DNA of 64,000 bases from Allantophomopsis cytisporea (taxonomy: Eukaryota > Ascomycota > Leotiomycetes > Phacidiales > Phacidiaceae). This document shows, one piece after another, positions 11,640 through 22,903 of this stretch. The position numbers were made by a program, and so were the translations under genes. Every line of letters begins with the position of its first letter. The first letter of the stretch is position 1. The stretch is from the NCBI GenBank assembly GCA_024752435.1, contig CP103035.1, forward strand, positions 744,001 to 808,000, in the 5' to 3' direction. The notes beneath the pieces are model-generated. The model had not been told where the DNA came from. It did no database searches and was given only the letters and a program-made list of their open reading frames with translations.

Positions 11640-12458
11640 ATGGTAAGCAATTCCCATCTCCAATGATTCTCGTTCGAACATGCGAATACCTTTCGATTGG
11701 AAACGTCATCTGCATGAATTCTTCTAAATTCATCGGATTCCTCGACTCGTCGCAAGTTCCATGTTTGAAGATGCACCACAAACGCATCCTCATACAAGAT
11801 AACGATGAAGATACGAACAACAAGCTGACATCTTCACCTTCAGGTCCGTTACGCAGCAACTGAGATCGCCCCGGCCAAGTCCGCCCGCGCGCGCGGTGCC
11901 TACCTCCGTGTTTCTTTCAAGAACACCCGCGAGACCGCACAGGCCATCAACGGATGGAAGCTCCAGAGAGCTGTCAAGTTCCTCGAGAACGTCCAGGAGC
12001 ACAAGGAGGCTGTCCCAATGAGAAGATACGCTGGTGGAACCGGTCGCGCTGCCCAGGGCAAGCAGTTTGGTGTCTCCCGCGCCAGATGGCCAGTAAAGTC
12101 CGCCGAGTTCCTTCTCGGTCTCCTCAAGAACGCTGAGGCCAACGCCGACACCAAGGGCCTTGACACCGGAAACCTCATTGTCAAGCACATCCAGGTCAAC
12201 CAGGCACCAAAGCAGCGTCGCCGAACATACCGTGCCCACGGTCGTGTAAGTATTTTCTGAAAATTATACCAACAGAAAAGCATTTTCTGACAGCAAATTT
12301 AGATCAACCCATACATGTCCAACCCATGTCACATTGAGTTGATCCTTACCGAGGGTGAGGAGGTTGTCCAGAAGTCCGAGGCTGTTGCCGGTCGTGAGAA
12401 CGTCCGCTTGAACGTCAGACAGCGTGCTGCCCGCCAGCGTCGTGCCATCACCGCTTAA
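11640..12458 (+). CDS. rpl17: 60S ribosomal protein L17 (uL22)
   Basis: Three exons: 11640..11642 (the ATG alone), 11844..12245 and 12303..12458, giving 186 aa. The second exon begins VRYAATEIAPAKSARARG and contains RGAYLRVSFKNTRETAQAI, MRRYAGGTGRAAQGKQFG and the C-terminal CHIELILTEGEEVV of the uL22 family. uL22 is an early-assembling large-subunit protein whose loop lines the peptide exit tunnel. The length matches fungal L17 (about 184-187 aa). The first coding exon is just the start codon, and the 201-base first intron interrupts immediately after it. Codon use is biased to C-ending codons, as expected for a highly expressed gene. Confidence 0.97.
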
Positions 12459-12619
12459 ATTTTCTAATTTGGGCATTGGGAGCGCGGTTTGTGGGACGAA
12501 AAAGCATAAGGATCGGATCATTTGTTCGTACTACGGTAGCATAATGCTGGTTCTAGGTCTTCAAGAAACGATTTCAAACACAAATTGCCTCCTTGTTGAG
12601 GGTTTACATGTGATTTGGG

Positions 12620-12641
12620 CGTACAGTCTACAGACTGTACG
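12620..12641. repeat. Perfect palindrome downstream of L17
   Basis: A 22-bp inverted repeat with 10-bp arms (CGTACAGTCT and its complement) around a 2-base centre, about 160 bp after the L17 stop codon. It is followed by a short T run on the plus strand. Confidence 0.8.
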
Positions 12642-12661
12642 TTTTTGCTCCACATGTTAAC

Positions 12662-12692
12662 AGTCCTGGCGTCATGCTGACCCCAGGACTCA
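12662..12692. repeat. Second inverted repeat downstream of L17
   Basis: AGTCCTGG and CCAGGACT form an 8-bp perfect stem with a 13-base loop, 20 bp after the palindrome at 12620-12641. Confidence 0.7.
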
Positions 12693-15221
12693 GCCGTACT
12701 TGGCGTTACATTGTGCTCGTGATCTCTCATCTCACTTATTGTGAATGCTCGTAATACTTGATGTCTTTCCCACTCAACGTAGGTGTGATCAACTGCTCAG
12801 TGCGCGACCGTGTTTATTTCTGTTTTAAGAAGGCTCATAAGATGCATGGTTCCTATAAAGGATCCTCTAGTTTAGTATACAATTCAAAATTCAATCTTTT
12901 CACATCACTATGAGCTTCCTACGGACCGCCGCATATACGTGATTCATATTGTGATATGCCATGATATCAGATCACAACGACTAAGTGCCTGGAGCATTCA
13001 TTTGCCTTTACATATGGTTCATGTCTGACTCGGAACGCTAAGTCGGCCATTATCAGAACCTGCGCTTGAACAAAATCCTGTTATGCTGAGTTCGATGACA
13101 AGCACGGTAGTCAACCATATCTTCGAGCTTGTCGTTTCCTGACTGAATCTAAAGTCTTGGTTGTGCAAACATCTCTCCCTTCGGATTCATATTGTTATTC
13201 TGGATCAAGTTTGCTAGCCATGAGTACAATGTGCTCTACAACAGTGCTTGAAAAGATATCAAGCTGTCGTAATATGCAATATCTTCTTGAAAATTGCCCG
13301 ATTTATGAGTTTGGAGCCTCCTAAGCACAGCGAAACTTATAGTGGCAGTATATGCTTATATCAAGTACTGCTAGCGATCGCTTAGATTTCTTTACTGCTC
13401 ATATATCAAGTATTAGCTCGAGGCTTATATAGCGATGGGAAAGCTATAACGCAGAGACAGGATAGTGACTATGGTTAGCATTTGGTTGGAACGAAGAAGC
13501 ATACGAGATGGCGGTTTAACGGCATAGTCAGTCTCCTGCACTGTTAGTGTTTCAACCAGGATGAAACCTCTGAGCAGAAAGAATATGTATCGACCTTCCG
13601 CTATCATGTATATTGAGATACCAAAACAGGTAGCTTCTGGAGTTTCTTGTTGGTATTTTTTGTTTGATGTTCGTTATCATCAACAGAAGGCTTAACTCTT
13701 ATTATTTGATTCTTTAGAATTATAAACCCAAGAGGGTTTTATATATAACCCCAAATCTCTGCCTTGCATACCTCGGCCATCTTCTGCACAATCATGCGTG
13801 ATGCTAAAAGTCAGCCTGTGGACTCTCTACGCTATCTCCATAATGGATAATGATAAGAGTATTGTAAACAGTGGCATAGAAGAAGAAGATGATGATAAAA
13901 GGTTGGTAACAATGGGTTAGAGAAATTATTTGACTCTTCTATGTATAAAAAATAAACAAAAATAAAAAAAGCGCTTACGCTCAGATGATCCCTATATATG
14001 AAAAGATACTGTTTTTAATAGCGGAGAATGGTCCAGTAAGTCGAGTACATTTGTAAGAAACGTAAAGTCGAATATGAACTTTGATGCTGGTTGGAAAGTA
14101 TTCACAAATAGCTCAAGGTGACTTCTTTGCCAATCGAAATCACAAGGTTGATTTGAACGGTAAAGACTCGAGTCGGTGACGCAAGCCAGATATTCAACAT
14201 TGAATGGAGAAGCACTCTATCATTCTACCAAGTAGTCGCTAAGAACTTGTTGTTTCCAAAGTACTTCAGCGTGTTGCGCGTTATGCAGATCCACTAGATG
14301 TGGCAATATACTCATCCATGATTGTATTCGAAGTCAAATGCATCACTTGCTTTACTTCTCAATGGGATATTCTAATTCGTGGCAGTTTTAATATCGCGAT
14401 AATGGTATGGAGAGTGATTATCTACGGCTAGATATCATATTATCTTTATATCCCGGCATGTAAAAGTCTTGTAATCATTCTGCAGGATCTTGAATGTTTC
14501 CAAATGAATGCACAATTCTGCTACTAACGAGGTAGAGGCGCTTCCCATGGTATTCCACTAATGCCATTCCCTGTCTATACCAATGCTCTTAATCAAATAA
14601 ACATTCGTCACTGGTGATCAGAAAATAGTAATTTCTCCAAAGGTTTGCTCTGTACCCACAAACTTGTAGAATATAGTCTGCGAAATTGCAATAATTTGGA
14701 AGGGAAGTATCGCAATCATTATCTAGTCACTTACTTCGTCATCATATTTAAGCGATATCTACTAGACGCACGTCCGGATACAGTCCATATCAACTACAGG
14801 CCAGTTTAGAGCTCTGCATAGATATATTGATCAATATGATCCACGATCCACGAAGGCCTCCAGGCAGTGCGACTTTCATAGCATACTAGAAGAACATCAG
14901 ATTGGAAGGAGTGAGCACATAAACGATTGGTACTACAGTATTTCTTACACCAGCATCTCGAAACTTCAGTGAATTTTCATTCTTTCAAGAGCAGGGTATG
15001 CTATCTCAAGGGTGTTTCGAGTTCTACTCAAGCATGAGTCACCAGAGCAGTGAACACCATAACATATCATTCGCTACACCCACGTAGATTCAGTAGTTGA
15101 AGTCAATATCAATTAAAAATGCATCACACAGCTTATGGCCAAAAAAAGGCGATCATCATCTACCTGGATATTCCAACCCTAAACGCCAATCCAAGCACAA
15201 GTGTTAGACTCCCTTAGCTCA

Positions 15222-16838
15222 TCAAGATCTCTTCTGCCCCATTTCAACGTCTCCAAAGTCATCCCAATCATCCCAATTACCTTCACCAAATCTTCTTCCG
15301 CCCCAGATACCCAACGCAGTCGCCGCACAAGCCAGCAGAAACCAGCCCTCAAACCAGCGATCTACAAAAGCCGCATCGAGAGGAGCACCCAAAGCATCGC
15401 TTATGACGCTACCCACCTCACTTGGCAAGTTACTACGAAGCAATAACGCGCTGGAGATTACATATGTAGCGGATATCTGCGCGACGATGAGAGCAAGATT
15501 TGCTTGTGCCTGATACAGGAGTCCTGGGAGAAACCTGGTGAAGAGATGGAAGGTCTGGAGGACACTGTTGAAGGATAGAAGGAGCATGGCGCCGGTGAGC
15601 GCAAAGGAAATTTGACGTGACCAGCCGGCTTGGTCAAGAGAGGGGTCGACATGCTTAGCTAGAAGTCCTAAGAAGCGATTGATTGGATCTGTATTACTGA
15701 ATGTTGCATTGTGTGAATGATAGCGGCGTACCGTCGCGATGGTCGTTGCAGTGATGCGGTAAATACAGTATACTGAGAAAATGTAACTAGGTACCGTGAG
15801 ACACTTCCCGAGTGGGGTAGATGCTGATTTCCGGCTGGCGTATCGATTTTGGAGAACCGAGAGGGAGGTACTGAGGCTTAACGCCATGCTCTCTAAACCG
15901 GATATTTCAAGTTGTAAGGCTTTCGTCTCTTGAATATCAGCATTGCCTCGAATGGTCCCAACCACCTTGCTCATAAAGCCTTCCTGCGGTTTGTCTCCAA
16001 GCTTTCTTTGTAATGCTCGTAGACGACTTCTTTTAACGCCCAGCATATCATTTGTAGCATCAAGACCAGCTTGTTTCCTTCCAATGTCTGCTTCAGTAAC
16101 TGGGCGTGGCCGGGCGCCAAAAGATTGCCAAGGAGATGAGATGGCAGCAAACCCAGAAAGGAGTGCCATCAATGAGATTCCAATAACACCCACACGCTCC
16201 AAACAAGCTTCTCTAATGTTGTTCCCGTCTTGACTGCCATCTTCACGTACATGCGCGCCTGGTAAGGATTTCCCTACCCACCAAAACGCCATTAACCATG
16301 CCGAAAGTCCCAGAAATTGAAGTAGCCATGGTATCTTAGGTATCCTGTTCTTCCCATGAGTCTCAAATGACCATCCCAAACTTTTTATGACCGACTGTAA
16401 CTCCAGGAACGGAATCAAGATGATAAGCAGAAATAGTAGAGTGGGAATCGTAGTCCGAAGCGCAATGGATCGTGCAGCTGGATTTAACGAATTCGATATT
16501 TCGCAAAGAATTAGCTCTGCAAGCACAGCTGCAAGAGCAATCGTTGTTGAGAAAACGATCGCAGCGAGGCGTCGTCGCAGTCTTTTGGCACCGTATACCG
16601 TGTGCGAGGTTCGGAGATTAGGTGGCGCATACGACGGCAGATAATGCTCTTCTTTTCCGTGATGCTGCCCAGAGAGGAGAGGGAACAATTTGTGAAGGAC
16701 GCCGAGACTGACGATGAAGAAAGTGATGAGAAACGGCAGAGATGAGAGAGTTAGGTGTCCGATTGAATGTGTGAGGAATGCGCTCGAGGGCGCAGAGCAG
16801 GCATCCTCATCGCCGCATTGAGAGGTTGTCGGAAGCAT
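15222..16838 (-). CDS. Golgi pH regulator (GPHR/GPR89-type) membrane protein
   Basis: An uninterrupted 538-aa frame. It shows about eight or nine hydrophobic segments: near residues 30-50, 90-115, 128-148, 168-190, 212-232, 350-372, 410-432, 450-475 and 495-510. Between segments five and six is a hydrophilic, helical stretch (about 240-340) that includes a KRSRLRALQRKLG motif. The block VGVIGISLMALLSGFAAISSPW matches the conserved core of the GPHR/GTG family (Pfam GPHR_N and ABA_GPCR regions). In animals these proteins form an anion conductance that keeps the Golgi acidic; plant relatives (GTGs) were reported as abscisic-acid-binding. The fungal role is little studied. The C-terminus is acidic and Trp/Asp-rich. 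The gene has no introns, unlike most neighbours. Confidence 0.88.
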   Translation of the reverse strand: MLPTTSQCGDEDACSAPSSAFLTHSIGHLTLSSLPFLITFFIVSLGVLHKLFPLLSGQHHGKEEHYLPSYAPPNLRTSHTVYGAKRLRRRLAAIVFSTTIALAAVLAELILCEISNSLNPAARSIALRTTIPTLLFLLIILIPFLELQSVIKSLGWSFETHGKNRIPKIPWLLQFLGLSAWLMAFWWVGKSLPGAHVREDGSQDGNNIREACLERVGVIGISLMALLSGFAAISSPWQSFGARPRPVTEADIGRKQAGLDATNDMLGVKRSRLRALQRKLGDKPQEGFMSKVVGTIRGNADIQETKALQLEISGLESMALSLSTSLSVLQNRYASRKSASTPLGKCLTVPSYIFSVYCIYRITATTIATVRRYHSHNATFSNTDPINRFLGLLAKHVDPSLDQAGWSRQISFALTGAMLLLSFNSVLQTFHLFTRFLPGLLYQAQANLALIVAQISATYVISSALLLRSNLPSEVGSVISDALGAPLDAAFVDRWFEGWFLLACAATALGIWGGRRFGEGNWDDWDDFGDVEMGQKRS

Positions 16839-17527
16839 TAGAAAGTTTGGGTAAGACCGTCTTTGCGGCCCATGGATGCATCAGACACGCTTTGTTGTGA
16901 TGGATTTCTCTACATGAGAATTTGGGAATCGTGAAAATCGTGGGAATGGAGTTAAGTGTTGGTGAAGGATGTAAAGGAATAGAGATCGCTGTCCTGCCAC
17001 TTCTAAGGTAAGGTTTACTAGATTCGAGGCAAGGGATCTGCAAGGCTGTTACACTTGTGCCAGCTTCGAGTGACGTGCACCCCTGCATCTACTCGATATC
17101 TTATCACAAACCCACGTGATGTTCTACTTTTAGAAGTCGAGTATGGAAACGTTCCACGTAAGGAAGTTGGAACAAGAATTTATGGATGAAACGATTGGAA
17201 AGTGAAATCATGAAACAGACATTGACATGGTGGGTACGTATCTTCAATAATATTTAGATTCTCATTGGGTGATATTAGCTACAACTAACATTCAGAAACC
17301 TGGGGGAAAACTATACTATTCATGTACAGGCCATGTACGGTGAATATAAGGGAAACAACGATTGTATAGTTGTGAAAAATATGACAACAGGAGACCCAGC
17401 TTGGTATGCAATCCAAATGCTATAACTCCATGGCTCATGCAAATGACTTATCCTCGCTCCCTATATACTCGTTTTCTCCAATGCAACAACGCCATCCAAC
17501 AATGCTAAAAGAACTCGATGTTTCTGA
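16839..17527. other. Intergenic, upstream of GPHR gene and downstream of SDR gene
   Basis: AT-rich with short frames only (93 codons at most) and no family resemblance. It should contain the GPHR promoter and the 3' UTR of the dehydrogenase gene. Confidence 0.5.
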
Positions 17528-18562
17528 TCAGAATTCGTCAATTTTCAAAACATACAACCGTTCATCATCCACTTTTTGCGGGTTCGTTTCGAATATTTCA
17601 ATAGTCTCTTCCAAGTCTCTCTCAGCATCAACGTATTTCCCACTGAGACATTTGGACCGTTCGTCGGCAGCCAGAGCCAGAAATGTCCCTGCAGCTAGTC
17701 CAGGTGCTTGCCACTGGATGCCCTCACCTATATGTTCTAAAACCTCTGTTCGTAACCGTGGTTCTTCCTCGATTTGCGTTGGAGATAGCCGCGTATCGTT
17801 GTCGGACATATGACTGGCGACATAACCTGGATGTACCACATATGAATGTATCCCTTTCGAATTGACCTCGTGGTCTAAACCTTCATGGAATTTGATCAAT
17901 GCAGCCTTGGCGCTACTGTAAGCTGTAGTGAAAGGTACGTTGACGATTGCTGACACAAAGGTTGTCGATATAATCGTGCCTCTTCCACGTTTTATCATCC
18001 CTGGTAGGACTGCATGGATAATGGAGATTGGTAATCGAAGGTTCAGCTCCATAACGCGCCACCAGTCATCCATGAAATCCTTGTCGAGTGCAAAAACGCC
18101 GGTCCGTCCTGAACTGTGAATGTTCACCAGTATATCTATGGGGCCGAGGCTCTTTTCCACCATTTCGACAATGTTTGCTGGGACCTTCGGGTTCGTGAGA
18201 TCTGCACGTATTGCAATTGTGGGTACTTTGTACATTTCTCGAATTTCTCCCGTAAGCTTGTTCAGAGCTGTATTCGCTGCTGTTGTATAAGGCCCAACGC
18301 AAGCGACTGATGCGCCGGCCAAGGCAAAGCTAAGAGCGGTTGAGCGACCAATTCCTCGATCCGCTGCAGTAACTAAGACGACACTTTTGGAGAGCTTGTC
18401 ACGGAAGCGATATGGATCAATGAAATCGTAAGTATCAAGATGACGGGTCAGTGAAGAAGGGTTCGTCCACAATGAGGGCGACTGTATAGGCGGGTCCATA
18501 AGCCTAGAAATCAATTGGGCTATAGATTTTATGGTAGTTAAGAGTATATCGTTGATACTCAT
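17528..18562 (-). CDS. Short-chain dehydrogenase/reductase (SDR)
   Basis: A single-exon frame of 344 aa from the first in-frame ATG (18562); the open frame extends 18 codons upstream without another ATG. A TATATA sequence lies about 30 bp upstream of the start. The nucleotide-binding loop is TAADRGIG (residues 65-72, usual form TGxxxGIG). An ADLTNP segment follows, then NIHSSG in place of the usual NNAG. The catalytic YxxxK is YSSAK (Tyr215, Lys219), followed by HPGYVASHM. The position that normally holds the catalytic Ser, about 13 residues before the Tyr, reads Phe, with Ser/Thr residues nearby. The first 50 residues form an N-terminal extension with a moderately hydrophobic helix. The substrate is unknown; a classical SDR oxidoreductase is likely but activity is uncertain. 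Confidence 0.85.
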   Translation of the reverse strand: MSINDILLTTIKSIAQLISRLMDPPIQSPSLWTNPSSLTRHLDTYDFIDPYRFRDKLSKSVVLVTAADRGIGRSTALSFALAGASVACVGPYTTAANTALNKLTGEIREMYKVPTIAIRADLTNPKVPANIVEMVEKSLGPIDILVNIHSSGRTGVFALDKDFMDDWWRVMELNLRLPISIIHAVLPGMIKRGRGTIISTTFVSAIVNVPFTTAYSSAKAALIKFHEGLDHEVNSKGIHSYVVHPGYVASHMSDNDTRLSPTQIEEEPRLRTEVLEHIGEGIQWQAPGLAAGTFLALAADERSKCLSGKYVDAERDLEETIEIFETNPQKVDDERLYVLKIDEF

Positions 18563-21500
18563 GCTGAAGGATGACTCGAGACATAGAAGAGATATATAAT
18601 AGTGAGAGTGAGACAATGAAACATCATATCAACCAACCTAGAGGATATCTCGCAACGTGTTTTCCCAGATGCTAGTAGGTGCTCGAACCTCGCACATACA
18701 TTTCGTGGTCTGCGTTCGCGTTCCTGGATCTAGTGCATGGAACAGAAGGAAGCAATAGTCATCTCGGGCTTGCTGTAATGACATAAGCCCGAATTGGCGG
18801 ACGAACTCAGAACGACCCTTGGAACATGTACCTGATGTTCTGCATTGCCACTGGTTGCTGTGCCTTATGTGCCATGCGAAATACATGAGGGCTCCCTCTT
18901 GCAAATCTCATCTCTATGGAGTGCGGTGCTTACCAGCTAAACTTTGGCATGCCAAGTGACGTTACGTTGTTTGTGCCGTCGCGAAAATGAATGTGCTGAG
19001 TGGCCGTCCGAGGGATGCCTGAGGTGAAGCGGTTAAAACGGTTCGAAGTCAAGTATCTACGTGGTAAGGTATGTAGGTAGGTACTGAATCCGGGGGGGGG
19101 TGCGTATGTACCAAGCCAGGGTAATTGATATGATAATATCTGAGAAGTAATTACGAATGAGATTGGTGATGAAATAGGTCCCTGTCGCTCTCTGGATGCT
19201 GGTCGAGAGACTTCGAGTTGTTGTACTGAATAGAAAGGATGCTGCAAGGGAAGTTGGAATGAGAGTATTAATGCTTAACGATTGCTTACATATACAACAT
19301 TTCAAATTGCATGCAGATGAGACTTATCACCAGCACTGCGGAAAGCACTGCCCTATGACCTGACTCATCATACAAGGGTAAGTATGCATAAAATGGGATT
19401 TACAAGCATTACAGGGATCGATTGTTCGTCATTGAGGTCACCTTTTTGAAAGAACATCGTCGATGTTTACATTGCTATTTCCATTAAGAACGCGACGGCC
19501 TACGGTTGTACATAAGCCCAGGAATCATCATGGGCGTCAAGGGCGGTATTGCAGCTTATGATTTGGAAGGTCCATGGCAGACTTGTTGCCAACAGCGCAT
19601 GCACTTGTGTGAATATTTTTGGCAACTCCAACAGCCCTCCATGAGTGGTGATGTTACACAGCAGGATCACTCCGCGGAGGAATGGAATTAAATCGATCAG
19701 ACGCCAGTTAGACATCCTGGAGAACGAGTCTCGGAGCTGGTGGTGTAAGGACATATGAAGAACATATCAAGAATCTACAGTTCATCGTAACTTTGTAAGT
19801 CCAAGAAGACGACGATGGCCGTCCTCCCTACCTTACAATGATGATATCGTTCTAGAAGTAAATATTCTAATTTCTCTCAATTCCGATAAGTCCCCAGATC
19901 GACATGAACCCCAGCTATGTTTAGCGAGACGGATACTCCCTTTGTACATGTACGGATAAGGTATCCCGCTATCCAGCAACAGGTTCATCACTCGGAGAGA
20001 TGTCCAGATGCATAAGTACCGTAGGTTGGTTATGGATTATGGGTATCAGTACACTCACTATCAAGTGACGGCGATTAACTTCAGGGTATGCCGATTATAC
20101 TCAAGCGCCGGCGAGCGCGCTCTTCGAAGAGGGCGAGCGCCGTCGGTGGTCGGTAATCGGTAACGCCGGGCCGCTCTTCTGGGTGAATGCTTTGCCTGAT
20201 TAGCTCTCGTGCACCCATTCTGCTGGGTTAACCGAGGTCGAGTGGTATTTTGTCAACATTCAGATTTATACAAGGCTGGACCGAGCTTGGAGCCGCACAT
20301 AGGTACCTGTAAGTAAATACATACACGGTATCAGACCATAGTCACTTTGGATCCGAGGTAAACTCACGTGGCATTGAAACAGATCTCCCATCTTTGTCCG
20401 ACCGAGGATATCTAATCTGTTGATCTACGCGCATTGCTCTGATAGCAATCATATGGATTTCCACAAAAGCATACATATCCGATTCTGTCAACAAAGCATA
20501 TTCTTACCGAAATGCCCCTCACCCCACAGGAAAAGGCGGTTGTTGTTGTTGTAGTGATAGAGTCGTACTCCGCAACTCTCATCAAATTCCATACCAAGAG
20601 ATCCATTCTCAGCCGCAGATAGACGGTGAAGATCTCCTCAAGTCACAAGTGAATCAAAGCGCGTGCCGAGACCTCAACGGCTATCGTGAACACCCCCATA
20701 CCGCCTTCAGCCGCATAATAATCGCATCACCGCTCAACACACGCATGGACCGGCAACACCGCCTCTTCATCGCTCACCTCCATGACCGTGCGTGCAGTAG
20801 CTTCACCAGTACGAGCAGCAATTCAAATATCAAGCAAGGAAACAAGGAATCCTGAAGAGAAGAACGAGCAGAGGAGCCCAACTGTGTCACTAATGCAAGT
20901 CACTTGCTCTAGAAGAAAATTAAAGGCAAGAAAAACGTGAAAATCCCAGGGGTCAAAGGCGGTTATTTGCACGATTCCATCCGTTTCAGAGTGGATCTTG
21001 AGCGGAGCTATTCGGGAGTCTTCGAGCCCATTCTCCACCAAACTGTAAATTTTCAGCGCCCCGCTCCGTGCCTATTTCTCAACCGCCGACGTTTTCTTCA
21101 TTTTTCTTCATTGTTTTTTTCTTTCTTTTTTTCCATTCTTGTGTTTGGGGCTTCGGATATAAGTGAAATGGACTCGCACGGTTCACGATGTGGTTTGTAT
21201 GATGCTCACACGCACAAGATCTATATCCGGCGCAACCGACCGAAACATAGGACTTCCAGAACCTGAAAGCTCCATGGAGCTTTGCTGTCCGGACGATGTC
21301 ACATGTGCAAGGTTCGGGGTTAAAAGTATCAAACAAACAAACTGGTCTACGAGGAAGCTCTGTCTTAGAGAGGGACTGCAATTCTATTTCAGAGTAGTTT
21401 TACACATTGTGACAATTCACTACATGGTGTCAGTATCACCAAACTGATACAATAATAAAGTACACAAACGCGGAATGAAAATGTAATCATTGCAATGCTG

Positions 21501-22159
21501 ATAAATTCATATGTATTTGAGTTGAATTCAAGATGCGTGTGCTTAAGTAAGGATTGGATATGTCAGCGAGCTGTGATCTAGCAACGGTACAGGCTGATAA
21601 TGGGTTGGGATGACTGCCGCAGCTACCGACTTCCCGTCACTAAACAACCACGAAAAGGGTCGCGTGCGCGTAATTACGACTTGACTCATCAAGGATGCTT
21701 ACATGCGAAAGGAGTTTTACGGAACGTAGCTACCACATACTTTTCATGATTTGCGTAATTTGACAATGTGTGTAATTACGCGGGATCCAACGCTTTCCTT
21801 GATGTCACTCATTTTACGAGGATAGATATGATTATATCATTTGGTAGAATGGTAGGGGTTGTCACATGTCACGATGCATTGCATGAGATGAATATTGTGT
21901 TTGTAGTGTTTTTTTTATTATGCACTTTTTTATCTGTGTAGAGTAGGATCTGATCTTGGGTAAGCTCAACCTCAAATGAGGGAGCACTGAAACCTTTGCG
22001 CCATCCTCCTATTCATGTCGTCCCTAATATTCATCCCAATCGAAAACGCTCCCATGATATATATAAAAAAAATGGTATCCAAAATGCGCCATACTATGCA
22101 AAGACTCGCTCAAAACCCCCGCTCAAAACCATGATTGTGAAGCTCAGATTGAAGTGTGT
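18563..22159. other. Spacer between SDR gene and acidic-protein gene
   Basis: No convincing gene on either strand. The largest frames (about 90-110 codons) have unbiased composition. A GC-rich patch at about 20100-20180 contains the direct repeat GGCGAGCGC (two copies) around CTCTTCGAAGAG, a perfect 12-bp palindrome. A homopolymeric G run lies near 19090. The right end, next to 22160, is the 3' region of the acidic-protein gene. Confidence 0.45.
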
Positions 22160-22903
22160 TTAGTAAACACTGACTTCAGGTGCTATTGCTTGTTGTGTTG
22201 GCGAGTAGATATCCTCGAAGAAGTTGGTTGGCTCCGAATCTTCTTCTTCTTCTTCTGCCTTTGATGGTTGAGAGTAAAAGGAGGTTGTGGCGATTTGTTG
22301 TCTTTGTTGCTTGGTGAAAGATGGAATTGCTGAAGTGGCTGGTGGTGATGGTAGAGAATCGTCCTCTGAATCAGAGTCTGAATCATGAGAAAGCTCTGGT
22401 GGTGATGATGCGGCGGAGTGAGATGGAGATGGTGTGAGGGAAAGAGCAGCATAATCTTCCTCGCCGTCATCCACGTAGTACTCATCCTCCTCATCATCCG
22501 CTTCAATTTGTGCTGAAGTCATCTGGTAGTCGTCCTCGTCATCAAAGTCACTGTCGGAGTCAGAAGAGTCGGATGAAACATCCCATTGCTCTTGCTCCTC
22601 GATGATAGTATCGGCCCATTGGATGTGCTTTGGCTCCTCAGTCTTGGTAGCAGCCTTGACGGATTGGTTGAACCAGCTCTCTTGCTCCTGCTCAGCCTCT
22701 GCGAGTTCAATCATCAAACTATCGAGAAGGTTTGCGTGGTGGACGAGGCGGAAAAGGTCGTGCTCACTCTTGCTAGCCTCGTGAGAGAGCTTGCTTCGAG
22801 CAGTGTGTGCGAGGTAGTATGTTTGGGTGACGGACATGGTTTTACGTCTCAATGGAGAAACCGATGAGGATGTTGTATGTTGTGGTGAAAGAGGTGAAGA
22901 CAT
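22160..22903 (-). CDS. Acidic, mostly disordered protein of unknown function
   Basis: A 247-aa single-exon frame starting at ATG 22903. Residues 22-80 look folded and helical, with hydrophobic spacing (TYYLAHTARSKLSHEAS, then HHANLLDSLMIELAEAEQEQ). The rest is low complexity: Asp/Glu/Ser-rich tracts near 105-150 and 175-190, Gln-rich near 200, and an EEEEEDSEP stretch near 220. This layout, a short conserved N-terminal helix pair followed by an acidic tail, suggests a nuclear or chaperone-like adaptor, but I do not recognise a named family. Coding status is supported by the long frame, clean ATG and sustained protein-like composition in the N-terminal part. Acidic tracts can arise by repeat expansion. 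Confidence 0.7.
   Translation of the reverse strand: MSSPLSPQHTTSSSVSPLRRKTMSVTQTYYLAHTARSKLSHEASKSEHDLFRLVHHANLLDSLMIELAEAEQEQESWFNQSVKAATKTEEPKHIQWADTIIEEQEQWDVSSDSSDSDSDFDDEDDYQMTSAQIEADDEEDEYYVDDGEEDYAALSLTPSPSHSAASSPPELSHDSDSDSEDDSLPSPPATSAIPSFTKQQRQQIATTSFYSQPSKAEEEEEDSEPTNFFEDIYSPTQQAIAPEVSVY

Larger units (their letters stand above)
12459..15221. other. AT-rich spacer between L17 and GPHR genes
   Basis: The first 250 bases are the 3' region of L17 and contain two hairpins (listed separately). The rest is AT-rich with dense stop codons in all frames, and the longest open frame is only about 60 codons. No transposon ends, RNA gene or coding remnant was recognised. The texture would fit decayed repeats. 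Confidence 0.5.

Noticed and set aside
11643..11843. Possible box C/D snoRNA in L17 intron 1
   Set aside because: A CTGA near the 3' end exists, but no proper C box (RTGATGA) is found at snoRNA distance.
19030..19070. GGTTCGAAGTC resembling a tRNA B box
   Set aside because: No matching T-stem, acceptor stem or A box at the right spacing could be found.
20100..20160. GC-rich palindromic patch with GGCGAGCGC repeats, considered as an element end or RNA gene
   Set aside because: The palindrome is only 12 bp and the flanking repeats are direct, not inverted; no target-site duplication or further structure was seen.
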